From positions 3,171,001-3,235,000 of the forward strand of contig NC_092562.1 in assembly GCF_037975245.1 (NCBI RefSeq): a DNA stretch of 64,000 nt, in the 5' to 3' direction. The translations under genes were made by a program, and so were the position numbers. Positions 48,240 to 61,890 of this stretch are shown in pieces (positions within the stretch are counted from its first letter, which is position 1; each line of letters begins with the position of its first letter). This stretch comes from Apostichopus japonicus. Lineage: Eukaryota > Echinodermata > Holothuroidea > Aspidochirotida > Stichopodidae. Below the pieces are notes generated by a model. The model ran no database searches. It worked only from the letters and a program-made list of their open reading frames with translations, and had not been told where the DNA came from.

Positions 48240-49494
48240 GTAAGTGAAATGTACCCCCTTATAATTTTGCTCTTCATCAAGCATCTTCTATCATGTATCT
48301 TGTTATTGGAGATAATAAAACTCATCTCTCAATTGCAGATCTTCTTTGTGATAGGCTTGATGCGCGAGTCTAACCCAATGCATCTCTCATTATATCCATA
48401 GTTTTTGTTCATATGGAGTTTTAGTTTGTTCCTTTCATGTAAAGATGCAAACCTACATCTCCTTGAATTTCCCACGTTCGTCCTGGGAAAAAAAATACGC
48501 CGCCGGTACTTTCTTGTCGTACAAGCAAAGCGCCACCAGTTGGATGAGTTGCTTCAGTATATGTCACATTACGTCATTCTTCCTACTACTAACGTCTATG
48601 CATTTATGTCACTCGTAGTATATGCAGTACGTTCACTTACATTCGGAAATTCCCTCAGTAACTGTTCATCGTGTTATTGATGTAAGTCTGCCGCAATCTA
48701 CCATTTACACCTTATTCAACTGTATTGGCCAGCCAGCTTTATCTTAACGTGAGTTTAAATTAAACACAGTAAACTATGAGAAACGTTTTCTGCCAAAGCT
48801 TTCAAAATTTCGTATGAGGTAACAGTGGTAGCAGTTCCACGAGTAAGTCCTAAGCTCGAGAACACAATGAAATGTATAGGCCTACACTGTACTGGCCCGA
48901 AGGTGCCAGTTAAGAGTTGCTATGTTTAAAACAACTGATTGTATTTCATTTTTAACTCAGATATACATCTCTTTCACAATTTTTTTTTGAGGGCTTCGAC
49001 ATTGTGGCTGGGGATAATCTTAACTCAAGTGATATCAAGCGTTGTAAATGTAAGCTCTTCAAGGGACCACCTAATAATATTTTCACCCAACAATTTCAAG
49101 AATGAAATGGAAGCACTGATCTTGTTGAGCCCTCCGTGCTTGGCACTTAATAACCACTGGTGGGAATAGTCAATAGCGTACACTGTACTCTGATGGGATA
49201 TTTAATAAGTTAAAGTTAAATATTTACAAGATTATTGATAAGTAATATAAACTTCAACGATATGTTTCATGCAAATTAAATGAAGGCTGTACTTCCACAG
49301 TACTTGGCAGTAGCCACAAATGTTATGAGGACATTTTAAGTTATCTAAGCTATGTACTGTACTTGTTGGTTTGATGAAGTATTCTCAGGGTTACGTTGCT
49401 GGAAGTGTGACTTAATGAAACAAATAAATTTAATAGAGTTGTATTTTCTGCTAATTTTGTTTACCTGGTGTCAGGCAATTTTCTTTAAAGGGTG

Positions 49495-49860
49495 TGAAGA
49501 CTCGCGCAAAAAGAAACGTCTAATGCCGGTAATCTGACCTAGTTTCGAATGAGGTGTAACAGGAGTGTTAAAAACCACCATCGATCGCGAAAATACACAC
49601 ACACAGCTTGCTACCATCGGTAATTAGACACTAGTATACATAGTCAGTACATACAGCAGCGGTCAATACACACAGCACAGTGTACAAACAATACAGCGAT
49701 GGACATCTCAGGTCCAGCTAAAGATAACAAGGTATCATGTTTCATTACTGTACTGTCTGCATTTTGTAGCGACACGAACAAAACGTCACTTGCAAGCAAC
49801 AGAAAGTTAACTTTTCCAGATGACCGCACACGGTTTGGGGCGAGTCTTCAATGCCTTTAA
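49495..49860 (+). mobile_element. TTAA-flanked MITE, copy 3
   Basis: 366 bp, bounded by TTAA. The ends AAAGGGTGTGAAGACTCGCG and GCGAGTCTTCAATGCC are nearly complementary and the best preserved of the three copies. It lies 108 bp before the first certain ZDHHC21-like exon. Confidence 0.92.
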
Positions 49861-49967
49861 TTACTGTAGATCTCCTAGAATCTTACAGTATTATCAGCAT
49901 TGTACTTTCATCTTGTCTTTGTCTTCTCAGATTTTTTTTTTTTAACTGTTGGTTTTTGAATAAACAG

Positions 49968-52900
49968 TTGACCTAGGGATGTCATTTGAGCAACAGTTTG
50001 ACATTGTCAACTTCCTGAGAGAGTCTACAAACAAAGAAATTGAGAATGAGGCTGCCTACTTCAGAACGTCACCAAACATCATCTTTCTCCCAGGAGGCTT
50101 TCAGTTTGTGCGTCATGTGAGAGGCTACTTCAGTATGGGATCAGTAGTCCTAGCATGGGCGTACAATTCATACATCATACCGAAACTTGTTCTTTTCCCT
50201 CTTTGGAATGATGGATATTTATCATGGTTTCCTGTGTTTGGTAAGGTTCTCTTTTTCTTTCCAACTTTTTTTTCTGGACAACACTATATTGCATTTGGTT
50301 GATACAGGACTTGATGGAGTAGCTGTTCATTTTTACTGACATCTTTGAAGTCTAAAGTCTTCACCTAAATTAAGCTTTAACCTCAATTTAAGTTTGGTTG
50401 CAACCATTTTAGATAGTTGTCTGAAACCTACTGAAGTATTACTCAAAATAGGATAGAATATTAAGTCTGGAATCTTTCAATAGTTCCATCGTTTGGAGTA
50501 TAAATTCGTCAACAGAATGTCTTTTTCATATACTGTAAGGTTGTAATCACATAGATACTGTATCAACTGACAACATTTGACTTGCCAAACTAAGCAATTT
50601 TCTTGTTATGAGATACGAATAATAAAAAACATATGTTCAAATCAATATAAGTAAGTAAGTAAGTAAAACTTTATTTCATCCCAGAAGGGAAAATACAAGC
50701 TCGCATATGTACATATAAGACAAATACAAGATGATAAAGAGTAAGAAGATATAAGAATGACAAACATGAGAGTATCAGAGAATTAAAGTATAAAAGTTTA
50801 AAGGCGTGATGAAAAAACAAATGTAACACCCGAATAGATATGTACAAATAAGACAAATACAAGATGATAAAGAGTAAAAAGACATAAGAATGGCCAACAT
50901 AAGAGTATCAGAGAATTAAAGTATAAAAGTATAAAGGCGTGATGATAAACAAATATATAGAAAGATTGATAAAAGTTGATATATAATACAAGCTCTGTAT
51001 AATTTATGTGCAGGGACTTGACTCTGTGTAAAGAAGTGCAATGAAAGATATCATTTAAAGGTTAAATGATCCAACCGTTAATTTATTTAATCGACATATT
51101 TGTGATGAACATATATACAAATGATTTACTATATATATTAAGTTGTGAGGTAGCAGTCTTATAAATTTCATGAGTGGCTTTATAGAACTAGTAAAATCAA
51201 TTTGTTTCTTCAGATTCATTATTTGTAATTAATTATTTATATAACTCAATATTATATACATTCATATCTTCATGTGGACTTGTTACAGTAAACATGGTTG
51301 TTATGGAAATTATAAAGCTTTTGGTTAAATTGCTTTTTGTGGAAATAGAAAGAACAAACTAAAATCTTGAAAATGTTGTATCATGTACACAATAATATTG
51401 CTTTTTTATTGCCAAAAGTATCTTACATCTGTTTGATTCTCCAGCCTTTTGTTTCTTGGCGTTCGCAACTGGATCGCTACTCTTTCGGTCGATAAGCTCT
51501 GACCCTGGCAGGATTCCATTTGATACACGACCAACCTCAGCAGGTATTTTAGCTTCCTTCTATGGAGTCAGCTTGATATTTCTTGTGTAATTTGATCTGT
51601 GAATGGCTAGAAGGAGAGAGATTGGTTGGGAGCAGATGGGGTACTATAAAAGGAAGTAATAGAAATTTTTGCAAACTTTACAAAAAAGCAATTGTCACAT
51701 AAACAGGAATCTTGCTGGTCCGTAGAAATTAGGTCGATGCTAATTACCACGTGCCATAGGTATGAATAGTTCCTACTTTTATTCAATCTGTATTTTGTAT
51801 GTATCTTCTATTTTCCTTCCTTCCAGACAAAATGAATTGGACTCACTGCCAGAGATGTCTCATTCAAAGACCCTTAAAATCTCATCATTGCAGCAAATGT
51901 CAGAGATGTGTCCGTAAGATGGATCACCACTGTCCATGGTAAGAACCGATGCATTGGAAGCTGCACCATAGGTGTCACACAGGGAAGGGGAAAGGGGGTG
52001 TCACACAGGGAAGGGGCAAGGGGGTGTCATACAGGAAAGGGACAATGGGGGTGTCACACATGGAAGGGGCAAGGGGGTGTCACACGGGGAAGGGGCAATA
52101 GGGGTGTCACACAGGGAAGGGGCAAGGGGTGTCACACTGGGAAGGGCAATGGGGTGTCACACAGGGAAGGGCAATGGGGTGTCACACAGGGAAGGGGCAA
52201 GGGGGGACCTGTGGGCAATAAAATACAGAAATAACAGAAAAGAACTCTTGTTAAAAAATATCCCCAGCTCATAAATGTTTACTGGTTTGCAATTTACCAG
52301 TTAACTGATTGATTCTTTTTACCCGTTGAGGGGATAATTTTTTGGATTATTAACTGGTTATGGGAAACTAGACGGCTGTTTCTCCCTTCCCCCTCCCCCC
52401 TCCCACCCCTTGGATTTTATCCGCAAACTTCCTTCTTAGTCATACAGTAATAATGGCTAAAAGTCACTGCTATGTGACCATGAAAGCACTCAGTAATGTT
52501 CAGTAGCAAATGACTGTGATTTTTTTTTTGGGGGGGGGGCGGGGGCGAGGCACAGAATTGCATCAAGATTCAATCTCAAGTATTGATACAACATTTTAAC
52601 ACCAACTGCAAACTCCCAGTCAACCTAAAACCCTCTTTCACTTGCCTGTTGCATATATTATTGTACATATTTACAGCATAAACAGGCCTTAGATGTTCAC
52701 AAATTTAGCCACTTATTAAAAAGTCCCAGTGCAGTTAGTATCTACTGACCAAAATAAAATATCCGCTTGTATTTTCATTAAATTAACATTAACCTTAACA
52801 AAACCAACATTACTTTTGCATGGGCAGAAAAAATGCAAGTGCTATTTTTTTTTTTTTTTTACCTACTGGCAAACAGCAAACTTCACTGGCATTAAGCCTG

Positions 52901-55900
52901 GTGAAAATCTGAATTTTGAAGCCCTGCATAAATAAGTAAAACAATGTGAAAAGTACAGAGAAAGTAAATCTAGAAGAGAAATGAAATATTATATTGATTT
53001 AAGTACAGTCAAGGCTTGCCATACTTACCTGCACAGGATACAGATATCTTTTTATTAAATTAATATTTTTGGCCGTAGCTTTGTCATACTGTGTATCAAT
53101 ATATTTTGTCTATTAATGCTACTCACTATTGTTGCGCGTATTATTAACATGATTAATAAAGTTGTGCGAAGTGAATAGCATCTAGAAAGTCAATCTAGAA
53201 GAAGACTGAAATAAAAATAACAAACTTTCTCAGGCCTGCCAAACATACCTGCACAAGAAAGAGAATATTTCGATGTTGTGTGTGTCAGTGTGTGTGCGTT
53301 TGTTTTGTATTCTGACCGAGGACTTGAACAAAAGAATTCCAGGTCCTCGGTTGTGATTTCTAAAGAATCACCACATCCTCGGAAGAATTCTATTGTATGG
53401 GGTCTTGTTAAGGACGGTTAGGGTACGTGGATTTGAACAATGGAAAAAACAATGGAGTCCTCGGTCTGATTGTAATACAAACATTTGTGTGTGTGCGTGT
53501 GTAGCTTACAGAGCTTACAGATGTCTCTTTTCTTCATTGACAGGGTTAATAACTGTATAGGAGAGGATAACCAGTGGCTCTTTCTTCTTCTGGTGTTCTA
53601 CGGATCTTTACTCAGTTTATTCGGTCTGACGGTAGACATCCTGTATTTTTATGTCTTTCCCAAATGTCTGTCTTGCCCAAGGGTAAGCTTCAGAAACAGT
53701 TTCTTTTTCTTATTTCTTTGAAATAAATAGCTAAACATTGATCAGTTGTCTTTCACTGCTGTAATATAAGTAGGATCATGATTCCTACGATTCATGTAAT
53801 GCATTTGTTCAGGTCAAAAGTTGATGACCTGTTCATACTCCAAAATATATCACGAGCATCAGATGTAAACGAACCATATATGGTTAAAACAAACGCATTG
53901 CATATAGTATTTTTATGTATTTGAGACAGCTAAACAACTAACTACAAAAACATTTATGAATTAGGTGGGCAGTGGTAGCTTCTCAAGTAGAAGGTGAGGA
54001 TACTGGGTTGTTTCATTTTCCAAAGTTATTTTAATCGTTAGGGGTAGTTTACCGATGTTCCCATTAAACTACTTAAGTAGTCAATACTAACTTGCTATGT
54101 AGGCATATTCATATATATATATTATGTACACAAGGATGGGTTCCACTACTACATTATAGTCGCACAGGCTTGTGGGGCAAATATCAATTTCATAGTAACG
54201 TAGCACAAGACTGCTATAGTTTTGCTCATCGCTATAGCTAATCTGTACTTTACTGGAGTATGAACCAGCCTAAGGTCATATTTGTAGAGAGAGGTTTACA
54301 GTGCAGGGAATGATATAGTTACCCTGGTGGGCAGGAGTAACCGTCGATACCTCTCCGACCAGCACTGGCCGAAAGCTACAACTAGTAGACTTAACATCCA
54401 TGATCAGTAACAGATTTCTAGACATTTTAACATAAATGACCCAAAATAGTCAAAATGTTGGGGAAAAAAGCAAGCAGCAATCAACAGGTTCCTGGGTGCC
54501 TGTGAGTGAGTAAGTTCCACATATCTGACTTTATAGCTTCAGGAACATATTAAATGACTTTCAAGATATCTTTTCTTATATTGTCTGAATTGGTTAGAGT
54601 TGCAGTCAACTTTCTGATACTGAAGGTGAAGGAGATTCTGTTCTAAAGTCGTTAGTTTCACCTAGATATGGAAATATAGTTTCAGTACAAGAAAATAGGT
54701 GTTTCAAAAGGAGGGGTGCAACCTACGATATATGGAGGTCATAGATGTAGATTTCAATTCGGTACAGATGTGTGTACCGATCAAACGATAGGTCAAAGAC
54801 ACTACAGATCATACGTAGATAGTGATATTTTGAACTTGATCGGACGATCAAAGTCGACTTGAATTGTAAGACGTTATTTATTCTGTATATTTCTCATCTT
54901 TGATATGGTTGAACTTGATTCTATTAGCTTCTTGTCATTACTTTCTTTTACATTTTCCTCAGGATTCGTTCTTCTTTGTGCATCAGCAGTTTCTAATGTA
55001 TGGAGTTTTCATATCTGGTTGTGGGCTTCTCTTTGTCTGTTCGACACAGACAATCACACAGAGTGCTAACATCATCCTGGTATGTCCCATTCCTCTGGTT
55101 TTCAAAGTAGCTTTTTATTCATGACATCTTGTCAACAATTTTTGCAAAAGACATATACAGTGCATTGAAGATGGCAGTGTTTCAAAACTAATTCACCCTC
55201 ATAGATTTTAACATCGAGTGATGGCTAATATATTTTTGTACGCTTTAATATTTTGAAGGTACATTTTATATTTTGTTCATCTTTATATTTTATAGGAACG
55301 TTTTCATATCTATATGTATATTATTATACGTCTTATATGTTGTTTACAATTTTTCATGTTTTGAGCTCTTATTATCAAGCAATTTCCATTGTATTTTTAT
55401 ATGATTGGCCGAATAAATATCTATCTATCTAAGGAGTGAGTGAATAATTACATTGCAAGGACACTTGTTTTTCATATCACCTCTTATCGCATGCCAACAA
55501 CAAATTACACAAAACTTGTAGGTTTTCAAACTGGCAACTAATTTTTGGGAAATGAAATTTGACTGGGCAAGCTATTGAAGTATGATATTGTGAAATTTTA
55601 ATATCGGATAGGATCAACAATTTTTATCAAAAATTAAAATCAAAAGACTGCTTAAACACTTTGCAACTGATACCCTCTCTTTCTCGCTTGTGATTGTACT
55701 ATCTTCTCAGAATATCCTCAAGCTGGTTGCAAATTTGCTAGAAATGAGCATTCCATTTTTATGCAAATGAATTGATGGGAAAAGCCAACACTGTTGAATT
55801 GTTTTAACACCATCTTTAATATCTGGAAGGTATCATAACTTTTCTCGGCACCAAACAGTTAGATATCATATCAAATCTTCTTCACAAACTATAATAACTT

Positions 55901-58900
55901 ATCTGGTAATGCATGTGTTCATTTCTTATCATCTATATTTATATATAATATTAATATATATATTATATAAATTGCATTGATTGATTGATTTTTCTTAATG
56001 ATTTTTTTTATTTATGGTGAATTTATTTGTGCTTTGTATCAGAATAGGTCTTCCAATTTTCATTGCAGGTATTTTTTTTTTTTTTAATTTCTTTTGCTTT
56101 TGTTAACTTCTGGTTAAAATGTTGTAAAAGTCCTGTGAGAAGGAATTGAATTGATACAAGTATGTAAACCTTGAAAACTTTAACTTTTAGCGCAAGGTAC
56201 GATTGGATTGTTGCCAATTATTGGTATCCTTTCATACTCCTCTCTCTTGTTTCTTCCAACATTCTAGGATAAAACCACAGTGGAAAGCCTGATCTTTGCT
56301 CGAAAACGCCTTCCTGATCGGTAACTAGCCATTCTTCTTTCTCTAACCTGTTACAGTTTTAGGCATTTTTAGTCCTTTTTTAGAGTATTAAACGACAGCG
56401 ATGATTGATGGACACTTTTTTCCAGGACCTACATAGATTAAAGCAGCATTATGCGTTTTGTCGCCGTTTTCCACTTTTTCGACGTGTCCATCGAGATTTT
56501 TACATATACCAATCACAAAACAGCAAACTAAGATATTAGCCAAGTTTTTTCTCTGCCAAAAGCGTTAATTGGCGAGTAATTAAGGAAAGTTGTAAATTAT
56601 TCAACTTTTATGCCACCATATGAAGTAAGATTTGAATAGATAAGCTAGTTATGTATGTCGTTATGGCATCGTGGAATCAGGGAGGTTGAGAAAAACCATA
56701 GAAAAGGACGCAAAATGCTGCTTTAAGATTTTAAGAAAAACCTTTAGGACCCTGCAGGGAGAAATAAATTATCCAGTATCCCATGGCCAAAATGATATGC
56801 AAGATGTTCAAATTGTGACACAAGTTCAAAGTTATTTATAGCAGGTTTTTACACCTGAACAGTAGTATTTCATGAAAGGCAACGTTCAGCGACTTCAGAA
56901 CTTCAACACTAACTTTGAACACTAAATTATTCCTTGACCTAAGAAGTGAAACTGCCAGGAGAGCCTTGACTAGATGTTGCAAGAATCCTGTATCTTTACC
57001 AAACACAAGAATCAACCTGCTTTGGTCATATTACCAGACTTATACAACCATAGGCATAGGAACCCAATTTGATTTGGGGGGGCTGTAATGACTTGCCCGA
57101 AAAATATAACCAAAATTGTTCACGCGCATTCAACATCTTAATGTGCATATCATATAGGCATGTATCGGTTATAACACAGCATGCCAATAACATACAATCA
57201 TTTGCCGTGTGATTACCCGTCCGTATTGGTTATAATTATTGGGCAAGTGGTTACAAAAATCATGATAATAATATCAGTTTAACCATTGAAAACCACATTG
57301 CAAATTATTTTTCTTTCAGTAGGTGCCTGAAAAATTCTCAGCATATTGCCCGTATTTTCACAACATTTTTTGGTTGGGGGGCTGCAGCCCCAGCCCCCCC
57401 CCCCCCCGCCTCCTATGCCTATGTATACAACCATCAGTGTCCTTTCCACCACTTCCTGTACAGTTCGCCAAAAAAACTATATGGTTGGCCAAAGAGGACA
57501 TAAATGCTTCAGGGATGTAGATATATTTTGTATACCAATTTTTTTTGCAGGCATTAACCACAACAACATACTGTGCAAAATGTGTAAATGCCCCCAAATT
57601 CATGACCCCACATTAAAAGAGTATATGCTTACATACAAATGTCAGATACCACCTGATTGGCTAGGAATTGTTATGTAGGTTTCATAATTATCAGGAATGT
57701 TCCTGATTGGCTAGGAATTGTTATGCAGGTTTCATAATTATCAGGAATGTTCCTGCTTGACTAGGAATTGTTATGCATATTTCATCATTGTCAGGAATGT
57801 TCCTGATTGGCTAGGAATTGTTATGCCTCAAATAAACTCAAATAAACAACATAGATAAAATCATATAAACAACAAATCATACAAACAGCATAGATAAATT
57901 CATATAAACAACATAGATAAATTCATATAAACAACATAGGTAAATTCATATAGACAACATAGGTAAATTCATATAAACAACATAGATAAATTCATATAAA
58001 CAACGTAGATAAATTCATATAAACAAAATAGATAAAATCATATAAACAACATAGATGAATTCATATAAACACATAGATAAATTCATGTGAACAACATAAA
58101 TAAATTCATATAAACAACATAGATAAAATCATATAAACAACATAGATAAATTCATATAAACAACATAGAACAATTCATATAAACAACAGTAATAAATGCA
58201 TATAAACAACGTAGATAAATCCATATAAACAACATAGATAAAATCATATAAACAACATAGATAAATTCATATAAACAACATAGAACAATTCATTAAAACA
58301 ACATTAATAAATGCATATAAACAACATAGATAAATGCATATAAACAACAGATAAATTCATATAAACAACATAGATAAATTCATATAAACAACATAGGTAA
58401 AATCATATAAACAACATAGATAAATGCATATAAACAACATAGATAAAATCATATAAACAACATAGATAAATTCATATAAACAACATAGAACAATTCATAA
58501 AAACAACATAGATAAAATCATATAAAAAACATAGATAAATTCATATGAACAACATAGATAAATTCATATAAACAATATAGATAAAATCATATAAACAGAT
58601 AGATAAGATCAACCAGCATTTCTCTATGACAAATTGTAATATTGTAAACATCTGATATGTCGCCATGACATTATTATATCTCTCTGGTGGTCTTTGTTTA
58701 TTACTGTTGGATGAGGAGCTGAGCTTTCAGTTTGTTAGTGTGTTACAAGTCAGAGATCCCTGACGTCCTGACAGTGGTCAGAGGCAGACTAAAACCAAAC
58801 TAACAAAATATGTAAATTTTCCAATTAATGTCTGACCAGTCAGTCAGTTCATCATGTTTTCTGTGTATTTGTTTTTGTGTTTGTTTGTTTTTTTGCGCTC

Positions 58901-59472
58901 TTTGACTAACAACCTGTCAGGTAGGTTTGGTAGTACAAGTACAGCTACTTTGATTGCTGAGAAGCTGATGTTAAGAGCCATTTCTGAAATGATAAAAGTG
59001 CTACAGAAAATTTGATTTGCACCGATACTTTAGAAGTGGCTGAAAACGAGACGTAACATTTCATAAATTCATTTGTTCCTGAGGTCATTTTTTAATGTGA
59101 ATGCTTTGACTGAGGGACTGCTGCTATTGATTTGGTTACTGGTAGTCAATCTCTGTTCACTGATTATGTAATTTCGTTATGGGTATACAAGACTCTAACA
59201 TTGAATGTAAATTACATGAAAGTATATGAGGTTACATCATAAACCAAGAAGGAAAACTAATCAGTCATCATTTACTAGAAATGTCTTCATAAAGAAGTAA
59301 AGTTGAAAATGAAGATTATCTCTGGATCTGTTACAGACCAACCGATGATAGCACGAGTTATCAAAAGTTCCGCATCGTTTGCGGACCAGGCCCCGTCTGG
59401 AGGTGGTTCAACCCCTTTCGACGAAAACGATGGAAGGCGAACTTTGTCTATCAGCAGCATCAGGAAGTTTAG
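49968..59472 (+). CDS. ZDHHC21: ZDHHC21-like palmitoyltransferase, complete gene
   Basis: Protein S-acyltransferase of Golgi or plasma membranes that adds palmitate to cysteines of target proteins. Exons: 49968-50240 (Met at 49979), 51445-51543, 51827-51938, 53544-53682, 54963-55079, 56268-56320, 59337-59472. All junctions are GT-AG and in phase, giving 305 residues. Seen in order: TM1 ([20 protein letters not shown]), TM2 then the DPG motif (SSDPGRIP), the Cys-rich domain ([15 protein letters not shown]) with catalytic DHHC in [20 protein letters not shown] split by intron 3, TM3 and TM4, and a basic C-terminus ([13 protein letters not shown]). The order and short length fit ZDHHC21 better than other DHHC families. 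The N-terminus is about 40 residues longer than in vertebrates. Introns hold several repeats. An AATAAA lies near 60595. Confidence 0.93.
50649..50945. repeat. LINE-like tail plus 134-bp tandem duplication (intron)
   Basis: (AAGT)n then AAACTTTATTTCATCCCAGA, similar in style to CR1/L2-type 3' ends read in reverse. Two tandem units follow, starting GTACATATAAGACAAATAC (50708) and GTACAAATAAGACAAATAC (50842) and sharing AAGGCGTGATGA. Confidence 0.7.
51969..52208. repeat. G-rich minisatellite just after the DHHC exon
   Basis: About ten units of roughly 24 bp, GGTGTCACACAGGGAAGGGGCAAG with variants, starting 30 bp after the intron 3 donor. The G-runs on the plus (transcribed) strand could form G-quadruplexes. 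Confidence 0.92.
53311..53469. mobile_element. small foldback MITE (intron)
   Basis: The ends TCTGACCGAGGACT and AGTCCTCGGTCTGA form a 14-bp inverted repeat (one mismatch). Internal nested inversions include AGAATTC/GAATTCT, GTCCTCGG and GTGATT/AATCAC. It ends 75 bp before the acceptor of the WVNNCIGED exon. Confidence 0.75.
57049..57423. mobile_element. hAT MITE in the last ZDHHC21 intron
   Basis: 375 bp with ends CATAGGCATAGGA and TCCTATGCCTATG, flanked by a perfect 8-bp target duplication TATACAAC (57041-57048 and 57424-57431). Subterminal G-run (left) and C-run (right, about 57393-57407). No transposase. Confidence 0.95.
57652..57830. repeat. 54-bp tandem repeat, about 3.3 copies
   Basis: Units: CTGATTGGCTAGGAATTGTT, then ATG.AGGTTTCATAATTATC and AGGAATGTTC. 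Confidence 0.93.
57835..58605. repeat. 22-23-bp minisatellite, over 30 copies
   Basis: Consensus CATATAAACAACATAGATAAATT with common AAAT, AACAA and ATGC variants, running without a break for about 770 bp in the last intron. Confidence 0.95.
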
Positions 59473-59481
59473 CCTGTAAGC

Positions 59482-59785
59482 AAATCTTAAGTAAAATCAT
59501 CTTTAGGAGTATATTAAAAGATGCTACCCGGAAGTCTAAAGTGAAATCATTTTTAATAGGAACATCTTAAAAGATGCTACCGTGAAATCTAAAGTTAAAT
59601 CATTTTTAGGAACATCTTAAAAGATGCTACCCGGAAGTCTAAAGTTAAATCATTTTTAGGAACATCTTAAAAGATGCTACGCCAAAATCTAAAGTCAAAT
59701 CATTTGTTAGGAACATCTTAAAAGATGCTACCCGGAAATCTAAGTCAAATCATGTTAGGAACATCTTAAAAGATGCTACCCCTCC
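59482..59785. repeat. 54-bp tandem repeat directly after the ZDHHC21 stop
   Basis: Six units sharing AAATCATTTTTAGGAACATC and TTAAAAGATGCTACCCGGAA, followed by TCTAAAGT. The block starts 10 bp after the stop codon, so it should form much of the proximal 3' UTR. Confidence 0.93.
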
Positions 59786-59789
59786 AAAT

Positions 59790-60692
59790 CTCTCAATTAT
59801 GTAATCTATAAATGACCTTCAGTTTGATGGAACACTATAAAGCCAGTTCAATTTACTTTTGTTAAGCATGATCATAATCAACAAACAGGGGGTACATTCT
59901 TCGTTTTTCATTGGGGAGGGGTTGGAGTGGGAAGTGTTGATAGATTTGCAGATCCTCTAGGCTCATTGAGACCGAATTAAGTGATTGGCCGATCAATATT
60001 TTTATCTTAAGGTAGATCTATTGGACTATTCCAATCAATATTATATAATGTCTTGTGTGCCAGGAATGCACGAATGCAAGTTTAGCGAATCTGTATATCG
60101 GGAATAATCCAAGGTTAACTTATTACAACGGTTTGCTGCAAAATTTTCTCTATGTGTCGGTGAAAACCACGCTCTGATTGTTGTACAAGTTATTGAGAAG
60201 AGTAACTGCATCTTTTTACAAAACTTGTATCTGCTCCGATTCAACTTTTGCATAAATGCAGTTTAGCCATGGGATGAGAAAGAAGTGTGTTTGGCCTTCT
60301 TATCTTAAAAAAGGAAGAAGTATTTATAAACAAAGAAGATGGACACAAGAATGAATTCTGTAAATACTGTCAAATCATGGAAATGTAAACAAACTAACTT
60401 TGCAAAGTTTCCTCCGCGAGAATTCACTTTATTTTCTAGTTTGATTTTATCATTAGTGTGTATCCTCCCTAGGTAGATACTAGAAGTTGAGGTTAACTTC
60501 TGGTATCCTTATTTAAGGAACGTGCTTATCCTGTCATTTTGATGAATGCTCCTCAAAAGATATGAAGATTAATTCAACCCTAATTTCATCTGGAAATAAA
60601 CTTATATGCTGCTATCTGATACTTTCATCAATGTGGTTGGTTCTTTAACTGATTCTTGAGGTTGAGTTTAAAAATAAGCTTGATTCTTGCTT
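59790..60692. other. probable 3' UTR and flank of ZDHHC21-like gene
   Basis: No other gene. AATAAA at about 60595 is a candidate poly(A) signal. Confidence 0.4.
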
Positions 60693-60969
<277 letters not shown>

Positions 60970-61662
60970 AAAACCACATTAGCTGTTGTACCTCCTAATC
61001 TTTTACTTAATTTAATTATTGTTTCTCACTCGAGATCCAGCCTTTTCTAAATAAAGCATAGTTGTTTAGCAGTTTTTTCCATTATTCCTATATATATAAC
61101 TATATATATACAGAACTATATATACATATAACTATATATAACTATATATATAACAATATATATATAACTATATATATATATAGTTATATATATGTATACA
61201 TAGTTATGCCTTCAGCCAGGTGAATTTCTTTCTAACAATTTTCCACTTGCCTGTAAATAATACATTTGTAGTAGGCCTTATCACCAAGGCTGGGATCCTT
61301 TTCTCTCAATTTGCACATATACTTAGACAGGGTGAAACAGTACTAACTACATTAACTGTAACAAATTTGTCAACAGATGTGATTTCGATGACGAAATAAT
61401 ATGAAAAATATTCATAAATATCTCAATTTGCTGTATCGTACAGTAAACCAGTCTCCTTTTCTTCTTTCTTTTTCATTTGTACTACTGTGCATATTTGATA
61501 TTAATTGGACAATTATGAATATTAATAAATGATTAAATTTGACAGTAATAACTTCTATGTAGGTGAAGTCTAGTTTCTACAGTGTTTGACCCTGAAACCG
61601 TTGTTCATTATTTCTAGAGAAGAAATGTCTAAACATTTCCCAAACATTTTTATATTATTTAT

Positions 61663-61890
61663 GGAGTGTTAGCTCAGTGGTTAACTCTGGTGCCTTCCAA
61701 TCATATATGGTCCCCGGTTCGAGTCACTCCAAGATTAATGTATGTCGTCCAGTTACAGAGTTGTTGACAATTCATAATCATGGACGTTAAATATGAATGT
61801 AAGAGACTGGCTTCGGTCAGCTTGCGGCTTTGATAAGCCATGAGGCTTCTTCGCGAGTTCCTGCTTGCAGGAGGATCTAAAATACATACA
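61663..61890 (+). mobile_element. tRNA-derived SINE (or decayed tRNA-like sequence)
   Basis: GGAGTG at 61663 pairs with CACTCC at 61725-61730. A box A-like TTAGCTCAGTGGTTAA (61669 on) and a box B-like GGTTCGAGTC (61716 on) are spaced as in RNA polymerase III internal promoters. The T-arm and D-arm do not fold properly, so it is not a working tRNA. A non-tRNA body follows to about 61890; the 3' end is not sharply defined. Confidence 0.72.

Noticed and set aside
51908-52274. Open frames of repeated CHTGKG-type peptides
   Set aside because: They translate the G-rich intronic minisatellite downstream of the DHHC exon donor.
57835-58605. CRISPR-like or centromeric array
   Set aside because: Unit of 22-23 bp with no unique spacers, lying inside an intron; a simple minisatellite.
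61663-61735. Functional tRNA gene
   Set aside because: The boxes are present but the T-arm and D-arm do not pair, so a SINE head or tRNA relic fits better.
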